Part shown: piece by piece, positions 27,385 to 35,098 of the stretch
Numbering within the stretch: the stretch's first letter is position 1
Layout of the letters: each line of letters starts with the position of its first letter
Origin: Prevotella sp.
Lineage (GTDB): Bacteria > Bacteroidota > Bacteroidia > Bacteroidales > Bacteroidaceae
NCBI GenBank assembly: GCA_016287755.1
Contig: JAEEWT010000017.1
Coordinates: 1 to 64,000, forward strand
DNA: 64,000 nt
Direction of reading: 5' to 3'
The notes under the pieces: model-generated
Databases searched by the model: none
Told to the model about the DNA's origin: nothing
What the model saw: only the letters and a program-made list of their open reading frames with translations
Made by a program: the position numbers and the translations under genes

Positions 27385-30300
27385 TTATTTGCGTTTCCTC
27401 AGATAATCCGACGGCGTACTACCATACATCATCTTGAAATAATGAGCGAACATCTTGGCCGAGAAGCCCACCATGTCGGCCACCTCCGAGATATTCGTCT
27501 TACCCTGGTCGAGCAGACTCTTCCCTCGTTTCATCTTGATGATGCGGATAAACTCCACTGGCGACTTACCTGTGATGGCCATGAGTTTCTTGTATAGATG
27601 ACCGCGTGTCATTCCCACAGCGCTACTCAGCTGCGATACCGAATACTCCGTATCCCGCATATTCTCCTCGATCAAGGCAATGATATGACTGATCAGTTCC
27701 TCGTCGAGCGAGCTCACGGTAATCTCACTGGGTTTGATTTCTATTCCTGTAGCCACCTTGTTATGCACATTCTGCGACCACTCTAGTATCTTCCGGATGC
27801 GTAATCGTAATACCGCTAAACTGAAAGGCTTGGTAATATAATCTGCCACACCCTCTTCCAGTCCGGCAACAATATTCTCCTCCCCGCTCTTGGCAGTCAG
27901 CAGCACTACCGGGATATGCGAATAGCGGATATCGTTCTTGACGTTTCTGAAGAAGGTGATACCATCCATCACAGGCATCATCACGTCACAGATCACAATA
28001 CTCACATCGTCGTTCTTGGCTAACTGATCGAGAGCCTCCTTGCCGTTTGCCGCAACGAGCACATGGTACTCATCATCCAGACTCCTTTGCAGGAACAACC
28101 GGGCATCCTCATTGTCATCAACCACCAGAACAACAGGCTTCGTAGAAGTCTTTTCCGTTGTGGACTGCTCTGTCAGGAATGTAGCATCATTGTCAGTAAT
28201 ATCTTCAATCAACGCATCATTGGATTCTGTGATAGGCAATGTCACTGTGAAGATGGTTCCCCTCGGATTGTTGTCAGTCACATCGATACTACCTCCCATC
28301 ATATCCACGTACTGCTTGACGATATGCAGACCCAGTCCGCTACCCTCTTGCTCCTGTCCATGTGTTTCCTGAATGAAGCGGTCGAAGATATGACGCTTGT
28401 CGTTCACGCCGATTCCCGTATCTGCCACACTGAGAACCAGCGAAGCGTTTGGAGAGGTTGTCGTTGTGAGGGAAACAGTTACAGAACCATTATCAATGTT
28501 GTATTTGTAGGCATTAGACAGCAAGTTGGTAACAATCCGTCGCATCTTGTTCTCGTCGAAGTCAATCTCCACGGCTTCCTGCGGCAGTTGCATCTGCAAC
28601 TTGATCTGCTTACGTACGGTATAGAAGGTGAAACCCTGAACGGTCTGCCGTACAAAGCTCACAATATCGCCGTGCTTGAGATTCAGTTTCTCCTTTCCCA
28701 CATCCAGTCTGCGGAAATCCAACAGCTCCAAGACAAGGTCATAGAGCTGACGGGCATTCCGCCAAGCCACATCCACCTCTGTCCGAATAGGTGCCGGCAG
28801 ACTGGCCTCGCGTATCTTCTCCAAGGGAGCAACCACGAGTGTAAGCGGTGTCTTGAGGTCGTGACTGATATTGGTAAAGAACTGTATCTTCTGTTCTTCC
28901 ATCTCATACTTCTTCAAGTTGATTTCCATCTGCTTCATGGCAATCTCTCGTCTTTGTCTGTACGACAAAGCCCTATATACCAGATAGACGGCTCCCAATA
29001 GCAACAATAGGTAGAAGAGTAGTGCGGGTTTCGACTGCCACAGAGGTGGTGACACCTTGATAGAAAGCTCGGCAATCTCGCTCTCCATCACACCAGGAAG
29101 CTCTGCTTTCACCTGCAGTACATACTTTCCTGGCGTCAACGACGCAAAGTAGAGTGAACTGCTGGGTGCTCGCGACCATTCCTCCTCGCCCTTCAGACGG
29201 TACAGGTATTTGATCTTCTTGCTGAGCGCAGGTGCCATAGCCGATACCGAGATCCTGAAGCGGTCGTTGTAATCCACGCTGATTCCTTTATCAGTTGGGT
29301 ACACCTCTTTTCCGTTGACGCGTATTTCCGAAAACTGCATCATCATTCGGGGATATTGAATGGCAATGCTCTCCTGCGGGATGCTCACACAGCCTGTGAA
29401 GCCGCCCAGCAATACCGTACCGTCGGCTGTGGTCAAGGCAGCATTGTTCGAGAACGCCACGTTTTGCAGTCCGTCGGATTCAAGGAACGGATAGCACTTA
29501 TAGCTCGTTTCCCTTTTCTCATTCACCTGCATGGTGATGCAAGTCAGTCCGTTGTCAGTGCTAACCCATACGCACGTCCCTTCTCTGTCTGGATTACTGA
29601 TTCTGTCGGCTGCCATGGTCATGGCTCTCACAGCGTTGTGCGACATTCCGTTCTCGGTTGTGAAATGATCCAACGCACCATCTTTGGGATGATAGATCCA
29701 CAGTCCGTTCCTGGTGCCGATCCATAAGTTACTGCGGTTGTCAACCAGCAGTGACGAGACAAAAGAATTCTTCAGCTCATTGATTGGCTCCAGTTGCAAG
29801 AACTGTCCTTTTGTGCAATCATAAGCGGCAACTCCCATGGAGGTACCTATATATAATACACCGCGAAGGGCGTCGCTGACTATACAGAGCGTTCCGTTCG
29901 ACGGCAGTGGCGAATTCTCTGCAGTATAGTTCACAGCCTTCCCTTGCGGATTGATTCGCACCACGCCCCTGTCAACCGTGGCCACCCATAAATTATCGTG
30001 GATATCTACAGCCATCGACTTCACATATTGCAGGGTGGGATTATCGGCATAGACGGGTGTGAATCCTGATCCGTTAAATTTGGCGATGCCGCCACCATAG
30101 GTACCAGTCAGGAGCGATCCGTCAGCACGCAGCACAAGCGAGGTCACAATGTTCGAAGGCAGCTGTCCGCGCAATGCAGTGTAATGCACCTCGCCCCCTG
30201 CAGCGGTCTTCTGCATGATTCCCTCACCGTCGAAACCGATCCACAGATTACCCATCTTGTCCTGCACCAATGCACTCACATCCTCGTATTCGCCTGTTGA

Positions 30301-31317
30301 AACAAGACTGAAAGTAGGACTGCTCATGTCGGCAAAGGCGGCACCCAACTTGGCAGAGCCTACCCACATGGTATTATTGTTGTCAAGGTAGAAACAGTAT
30401 ATATGACTGCTTCGCATCAAGAAGGCCTTAATGCTTGTTACCTTGTTCAAGGTCTGTGAACCATTCTGATAGGCAAGCACCTGTATGCCTGCGTTCTCTG
30501 TTCCCACCCACAGGTTTCCTTCGTTATCCTCTGCCACGGCATTCATAAAGACGTTTCCCATCTGAGCCAGTTCCGACAGCTGCTGCCAACGTCTGGTCTT
30601 CAGCGAGAAGAGCCATTGGGTTCCTGCCTGCGAGTGTGAGTTGTATATCCACAGGTTCATCTGGTTATCGAGATACACACGGTTGTCACGACTGTATGTC
30701 ATGTTGGGAACCTGAGTAACAGGAATCAGCCGGTTCTTTCCCTCTGCCACCTCATAGACCTTGTAGTCGGCTGTGACCACCACCACGGTGCCGTCCTTTG
30801 AAACGATATGACGGACGGGTGACTTATTATAGCTCGAAACCACATGGAGTTTCTGAACGGAATAGTCGTAATAGAAGAGTCCGGCATCGGTGGCTACCCA
30901 TAGGTTGTGTTTTTCATCCACATAGAACACCTTCATGCCCCCCTTTATTCCGAGTGCTGCCAGTTGAGCTGTACCATCATTCTGCCAGGTATCGGTTACA
31001 CGTGTATAGGTATACAATTCTCCGAAACTCACCATCCACAGTGTCTTGTCGGCCGTTTCCCTCACCATGGAGACATCATTGCTGCTTCCTCCAAACTGCT
31101 GAGGCATATAGTTTCTGAACAAGTAACCGTCGTAACGACTGAATCCGTTGATGGTGGAGAACCACACATATCCATAGCTGTCGCACACTATGTCTCTCAC
31201 AAAATTATCTGCCAAACCGTCTTTCACGTCAACGGTACGGAAATAGAATCCAAAAGCGGAGCTTGTTAAAAGGGGTGAGAAGACCACCCAGATGAGCATG
31301 GTAAGTAACTTCTTCAT
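27385..31317 (-). CDS. hybrid two-component system sensor/regulator (HTCS) with AraC-type DNA-binding domain
   Basis: One protein that senses a glycan fragment in the periplasm and regulates transcription. From ATG 31317 (MKKLLTMLIW) it has 1310 residues: signal/anchor segment, beta-propeller repeats (GNLWVGTENAG, NLWIGTRNGLWIY), a Y_Y_Y domain, a transmembrane helix (about 775-795), HisKA with His819 in NISHDLKTPLTL, HATPase_c (NLLSNAYKYN), a receiver with Asp1111 in VICDVMMP, and a C-terminal AraC helix-turn-helix (ISEVADMVGFSAKMFAHYFK). The in-frame ATG at 31335 lies at or before the predicted transcription start, so 31317 is preferred. It heads the GH3-GH9 operon and probably controls it. 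Confidence 0.93.
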   Translation of the reverse strand: MKKLLTMLIWVVFSPLLTSSAFGFYFRTVDVKDGLADNFVRDIVCDSYGYVWFSTINGFSRYDGYLFRNYMPQQFGGSSNDVSMVRETADKTLWMVSFGELYTYTRVTDTWQNDGTAQLAALGIKGGMKVFYVDEKHNLWVATDAGLFYYDYSVQKLHVVSSYNKSPVRHIVSKDGTVVVVTADYKVYEVAEGKNRLIPVTQVPNMTYSRDNRVYLDNQMNLWIYNSHSQAGTQWLFSLKTRRWQQLSELAQMGNVFMNAVAEDNEGNLWVGTENAGIQVLAYQNGSQTLNKVTSIKAFLMRSSHIYCFYLDNNNTMWVGSAKLGAAFADMSSPTFSLVSTGEYEDVSALVQDKMGNLWIGFDGEGIMQKTAAGGEVHYTALRGQLPSNIVTSLVLRADGSLLTGTYGGGIAKFNGSGFTPVYADNPTLQYVKSMAVDIHDNLWVATVDRGVVRINPQGKAVNYTAENSPLPSNGTLCIVSDALRGVLYIGTSMGVAAYDCTKGQFLQLEPINELKNSFVSSLLVDNRSNLWIGTRNGLWIYHPKDGALDHFTTENGMSHNAVRAMTMAADRISNPDREGTCVWVSTDNGLTCITMQVNEKRETSYKCYPFLESDGLQNVAFSNNAALTTADGTVLLGGFTGCVSIPQESIAIQYPRMMMQFSEIRVNGKEVYPTDKGISVDYNDRFRISVSAMAPALSKKIKYLYRLKGEEEWSRAPSSSLYFASLTPGKYVLQVKAELPGVMESEIAELSIKVSPPLWQSKPALLFYLLLLLGAVYLVYRALSYRQRREIAMKQMEINLKKYEMEEQKIQFFTNISHDLKTPLTLVVAPLEKIREASLPAPIRTEVDVAWRNARQLYDLVLELLDFRRLDVGKEKLNLKHGDIVSFVRQTVQGFTFYTVRKQIKLQMQLPQEAVEIDFDENKMRRIVTNLLSNAYKYNIDNGSVTVSLTTTTSPNASLVLSVADTGIGVNDKRHIFDRFIQETHGQEQEGSGLGLHIVKQYVDMMGGSIDVTDNNPRGTIFTVTLPITESNDALIEDITDNDATFLTEQSTTEKTSTKPVVLVVDDNEDARLFLQRSLDDEYHVLVAANGKEALDQLAKNDDVSIVICDVMMPVMDGITFFRNVKNDIRYSHIPVVLLTAKSGEENIVAGLEEGVADYITKPFSLAVLRLRIRKILEWSQNVHNKVATGIEIKPSEITVSSLDEELISHIIALIEENMRDTEYSVSQLSSAVGMTRGHLYKKLMAITGKSPVEFIRIIKMKRGKSLLDQGKTNISEVADMVGFSAKMFAHYFKMMYGSTPSDYLRKRK

Positions 31318-31336
31318 ATTACTTGGGTTTACCATA

Positions 31337-31344
31337 CAAAAGTA
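31337..31344 (-). promoter_or_regulatory. HTCS promoter -7 box
   Basis: TACTTTTG on the minus strand matches TAnnTTTG. No clear -33 TTTG is seen. Transcription would begin near 31330, giving a leader of only about a dozen nucleotides before ATG 31317. Confidence 0.5.
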
Positions 31345-31517
31345 ATGAAAAAAGCCATGACTTCCTTTTACATCTCTTTTTATTTGGTGCCCCTATAATT
31401 ATTTTTAACTTTTACCATCCATGATGTATCAAATACCTTCCTGAATGTATTGACACCTCCCAAAACGTTGTGGCATTTCCAAAGATTGCAAAGTTTCAGT
31501 GTACTGATTCGTAAATA

Positions 31518-31576
31518 TTCCCATGTTGGGAATAAAACGTTCCCATGTTGGGAATAAAATGTTCCCACGTTGGGAA
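31518..31576. repeat. three near-palindromes at exact 22-bp spacing
   Basis: TTCCCATGTTGGGAA (31518-31532), TTCCCATGTTGGGAA (31540-31554) and TTCCCACGTTGGGAA (31562-31576) start exactly 22 bp apart. Each has 6-bp inverted arms (TTCCCA/TGGGAA) around 3 bp. A similar array with the same period is at 61950-62008. Here it abuts the LacI-type operator upstream of the amylase genes. Confidence 0.85.
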
Positions 31577-31577
31577 A

Positions 31578-31593
31578 ATGCAACCGTTTGCAT
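31578..31593. promoter_or_regulatory. second LacI-family operator candidate
   Basis: ATGCAACCGTTTGCAT is a 16-bp palindrome with one mismatched pair. Its core GCAACCGTTTGC differs by one base from GCAAACGTTTGC in the palindrome at 9333-9348. It lies 61 bp upstream of the -7 box of the amylase operon, against 62 bp at susC. Confidence 0.7.
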
Positions 31594-31646
31594 GATTTAC
31601 ACAAAGAAAAATAGTGACAAGGCATACAACCCATGCAAAAAATGCT

Positions 31647-31654
31647 TATCTTTG
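31647..31654 (+). promoter_or_regulatory. amylase operon -7 box
   Basis: TATCTTTG matches TAnnTTTG. No good -33 TTTG is found at the usual distance, as at susC, which suits an activator-dependent promoter. Leader about 25 nt to ATG 31684. Confidence 0.55.
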
Positions 31655-31683
31655 CACAAAAGTAACCTAAACATTTTTCTTTC

Positions 31684-33009
31684 ATGAAAAAACTATTGTA
31701 CCTATTTAGCATCATTGCTATCCTAGTGGCGTGTAAGCCTTCAACTGATTCGAAGCAGGAATCTTTCAAGATGCCGGCAGTAAGCGATGTGGCCATGTAC
31801 CAGGTGAACCCTCGGGTGTTTGCTCCGGAGAACTCACTGAATGCAGTGGCCGACCGTATTGATTCCATCCGTAATCTGGGTGTGAACATCATGTGGGTGA
31901 TGCCCATCTACCCTATCGGTATAGAGAAAGGCAAGAACTCTCCCTACTGTATCAGCGATTATAAAGCCGTTGCTCCTGAATTCGGTACCATTGATGATTT
32001 CAAACATCTGGCACAAGTTTGTCATGAGCACGGTATGGGTATCATTCTCGACTGGGTGGCCAACCACACAGCATGGGATCATCCTTGGGTGAAAGAACAT
32101 CCTGACTGGTACACCCATGATGAGAAAGCCGATACGATTATTCATCCACGTCCTTGGGACTGGTATGACGTGGCCGATCTGAACTACGACAACCAGGATA
32201 TGCGGGCTGCGATGATTGATGCGATGAAGTTCTGGATTACAGAGGTGGGCATCGACGGCTTCCGCTGCGATGTGGCTGACGGTGTTCCAGCCGACTTCTG
32301 GAAAGATGCCATCGACCAGTTGCGTTCTGCTGCTAAGGGTCGTGACATCCTCATGCTTGCAGAGGGAAAGCGTAGCGATAACTTCACGGCTGGATTTGAC
32401 ATGAACTACGGTTGGGACTTCAAAGACTCGCTCGTACAGGTGTTCTGCAAGGAGAAGCCCGCATCTATGCTATTCGAGGCTGATAAGAAGGAATATGACA
32501 GTATTCCCGACGGTAAACGGAAGATGCGCTTCACCACCAATCACGACCATAGCACGGAGGTGACACCACCCGTTCAGTTCACCAACCTGCGGGGATCCAT
32601 GGCTGCCTATGTGGCTACTGTTTTCCTCCATGGCTGTCCTTTGGTTTACGGTTCGCAGGAAGTGGGTTATCCAGAACCCATCAACTTCTTCAAATATGTG
32701 GCTGTTGACTGGAATGCGAATCCGGCACTCTATCAGGAATATGCCACGCTAATCAAGGTGATCAACGACCAGGAGGCTATTCGCAACGGGAGTGTTGTTC
32801 CCTTCCCCGATGATGACATCCTGCTCTTTGAACGTAACACCGACAAGGAACGAATCCTTGTAGCGGTAAATGTACGAAACGCTGAGAAGAAAATGACTAC
32901 TCCTGCCGATTGGAACGGATATAAGGGTGTGAGTCTGACCAACGGAAAGAAGATCACTCTCGGCGAGGAAATCATTCTTCAACCTTTTGAATACATCATC
33001 TTAAAATAA
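31684..33009 (+). CDS. GH13 alpha-amylase-type lipoprotein
   Basis: A 441-residue lipoprotein amylase (lipobox LVACKPSTD, Cys about residue 17). The GH13 catalytic residues are Asp196 in GFRCDVAD, Glu227 in LAEGKR and Asp288 in NHDHST; region I is DWVANHTAWDHPW. The C-terminal beta domain ends in LQPFEYIILK. The residues after the lipid-bearing Cys are basic and neutral (KPSTDSKQ) rather than acidic, so it may face the periplasm, like SusA, and cut maltodextrins brought in by SusC. This location is an inference. It heads the amylase operon, 6 bp before the next gene. Confidence 0.92.
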   Translation: MKKLLYLFSIIAILVACKPSTDSKQESFKMPAVSDVAMYQVNPRVFAPENSLNAVADRIDSIRNLGVNIMWVMPIYPIGIEKGKNSPYCISDYKAVAPEFGTIDDFKHLAQVCHEHGMGIILDWVANHTAWDHPWVKEHPDWYTHDEKADTIIHPRPWDWYDVADLNYDNQDMRAAMIDAMKFWITEVGIDGFRCDVADGVPADFWKDAIDQLRSAAKGRDILMLAEGKRSDNFTAGFDMNYGWDFKDSLVQVFCKEKPASMLFEADKKEYDSIPDGKRKMRFTTNHDHSTEVTPPVQFTNLRGSMAAYVATVFLHGCPLVYGSQEVGYPEPINFFKYVAVDWNANPALYQEYATLIKVINDQEAIRNGSVVPFPDDDILLFERNTDKERILVAVNVRNAEKKMTTPADWNGYKGVSLTNGKKITLGEEIILQPFEYIILK

Positions 33010-33015
33010 TAAGCA

Positions 33016-35088
33016 ATGAAAACGAAGATCAGATACACACTCGCCTTATTGGCGATTTGGCTGGGTACCAATTGTGCCATGGCTCAGGGATGGCCGCAGA
33101 ACTACGGCGGCGTGATGTTGCAAGGGTTCTACTGGGACTCGTTCGACGATACGCAGTGGGCATTGTTAGAGAGGCAGGCTGATGAGCTGGCCAGCACGTT
33201 CAGTCTGATATGGATTCCGCAAAGCGCTAAGGCTGCCAATTCCACCTCGATGGGTTATGATCCCCTTTACTGGTTTTCCAACTACAATTCCTCGTTTGGA
33301 ACAAAGGAACAGCTCGTTTCGATGATAAAGACCTTCAAAGAGAAAGGATTGGGAACCATTGCGGATATCGTCATCAACCATCGTAGCAATGTCAGCAACT
33401 GGGTGGACTTCCCCAAAGAAACCTATAATGGAGTGACCTACGAACTGAAATCCACCGACATCGTGGCTGACGATGATGACGGAAAGACAAAAGAGTGGGC
33501 CGACAAGAACGGCTATAGCCTTAGTTCCAACACCGAAGGAATTAGTGAGGTGTATGGCGGTAAGTGTGAGGGCTGGGGTGGCATGCGCGACCTTGACCAT
33601 GCCAGCGAGAACGTACAGAACAACGTCAAGGCTTACCTAGGTATGCTTCTCAGTGATGAGTTCGGCTATGCAGGTTTCCGTTACGATGTGGCAAAGGGTT
33701 TCCCCGCTAAGTATTTCGGCATATACAACAACGCCAGTAACCCCACCTATTCTGTGGGAGAGTTCTGGGATGGTAATGCCACCAACTGTAAGAAATGGGT
33801 AGATGCCACCAAATACGACGGTAAGATACAGAGTGCGGTCTTCGACTTCCCCTTCCGTTATACCGTGCGTGATGCTATCAACAGCAACGACTGGAGGAAA
33901 CTGGCAAACACCAGTGTCATGGCTGATGCTTCCTACCGTCAGTATGCCGTGACCTTCATAGAGAACCACGATACGGAGAAGCGTTCCAATGCCGAACAGG
34001 ATCCTATCAGGAGGGATACGCTGGCCGGCAATGCTTTCCTGCTGGCCATGCCGGGCACACCCTGTGTGTTCCTCAAACACTGGCAGGCATACAAGTCTGA
34101 GATCAAGGCAATGGTAGAGGCTCGTAAGGTGGCGGGCATTACCAATACCAGTACATATACCAATATGCGCAGTGCGAACGATTATTATGCCAACCTGATC
34201 AAGACGAACGATGATAACCGGCTTATTGTGGTTGTGGGAAGCAATACTAATGGTTACCAGCCCAACAGTCAGTGGCAGGAGATTCTCTCGGGCCATCATT
34301 ACAAATACTACCTTACCAAGAAGGCTGAGGTGGCTTGGACAGATAAGATGTCGGGCACTTACAAGGAGGCTTTCAACGTACGTCTTATTGCTGTATCCGA
34401 GAACAACAATGCGCAGCTGGTTTATACACTCGATGGCTCGGAGCCAACGGCAGCAAGCACAAAAGCCGACAACGGCACCACGCTTTCTTTCTCTGAAGAA
34501 GGTACTTATACCTTAAAGGTAGGATTGTTGGTTGACGGCAATGTGAAGAGCATCATCACACGTTCGTATACCATAAACCATCCTGGGCAATTCGTCATTC
34601 CTGCGTTCTGCACCGTGGGTGAGAATGAGGTATGCGCCTTCTTCGAGGCTCCTGTCAACTGGACATCTACTATTGCCTGCTGGGCATGGTGCGATACGCC
34701 TTCTGAGAATTTCACTTTCTCACAACGCGGTGGCTGGCCAGGTGTTGACTGTGTAAAGATCGGTACAGCCGACAATGGCAACGATGTATGGAAATGGTCA
34801 TGGGACGGCAAAAAGGAGAAGAACTCATCGGCTACCCAACCTGCCAAGATCATCTTCAGCAATGCAGGTTCACCACAAACAGGCGACCTTCCCTTCCAGA
34901 ATGGCGGCTACTATGATAAGGACGGACTGAAGGGCGTGGTGACAACAGACATCGAAGATATCAACATCAACCGCAACTCATCTGCACTTATCTATACCAT
35001 CCAGGGCGTACGTCTGCCAAAGGGTGTTTCACTTAAGAATCTGCCGAAGGGTGTTTATATCGTAAATGGTAAGAAGGTTGTCAATTAG
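33016..35088 (+). CDS. GH13 alpha-amylase with starch-binding domain and short C-terminal tail
   Basis: A 690-residue secreted amylase. Signal peptide to NCAMAQ (about residue 24). The catalytic domain starts with NYGGVMLQGFYWDSF; nucleophile Asp224 in GFRYDVAK, acid/base Glu249 in SVGEFWDG, third acid Asp319 in IENHDTEKR. After about residue 440 come a chitobiase/Fn3-like repeat (YTLDGSEPTAASTKADN) and a starch-binding module (VCAFFEAPVNW to FSNAGSPQTGDL). The last 40 residues (YTIQGVRLPKG, LPKGVYIVNGKKVVN) resemble a short type IX sorting tail shared with the next two enzymes. Surface or secreted endo-acting role is likely. Confidence 0.92.
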   Translation: MKTKIRYTLALLAIWLGTNCAMAQGWPQNYGGVMLQGFYWDSFDDTQWALLERQADELASTFSLIWIPQSAKAANSTSMGYDPLYWFSNYNSSFGTKEQLVSMIKTFKEKGLGTIADIVINHRSNVSNWVDFPKETYNGVTYELKSTDIVADDDDGKTKEWADKNGYSLSSNTEGISEVYGGKCEGWGGMRDLDHASENVQNNVKAYLGMLLSDEFGYAGFRYDVAKGFPAKYFGIYNNASNPTYSVGEFWDGNATNCKKWVDATKYDGKIQSAVFDFPFRYTVRDAINSNDWRKLANTSVMADASYRQYAVTFIENHDTEKRSNAEQDPIRRDTLAGNAFLLAMPGTPCVFLKHWQAYKSEIKAMVEARKVAGITNTSTYTNMRSANDYYANLIKTNDDNRLIVVVGSNTNGYQPNSQWQEILSGHHYKYYLTKKAEVAWTDKMSGTYKEAFNVRLIAVSENNNAQLVYTLDGSEPTAASTKADNGTTLSFSEEGTYTLKVGLLVDGNVKSIITRSYTINHPGQFVIPAFCTVGENEVCAFFEAPVNWTSTIACWAWCDTPSENFTFSQRGGWPGVDCVKIGTADNGNDVWKWSWDGKKEKNSSATQPAKIIFSNAGSPQTGDLPFQNGGYYDKDGLKGVVTTDIEDININRNSSALIYTIQGVRLPKGVSLKNLPKGVYIVNGKKVVN

Positions 35089-35098
35089 TACGTACAGA

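Noticed and set aside
31380..31907. 175-codon minus-strand frame between the HTCS and amylase genes
   Set aside because: It crosses the 22-bp array, the LacI operator and the amylase promoter, and overlaps the start of the amylase gene.
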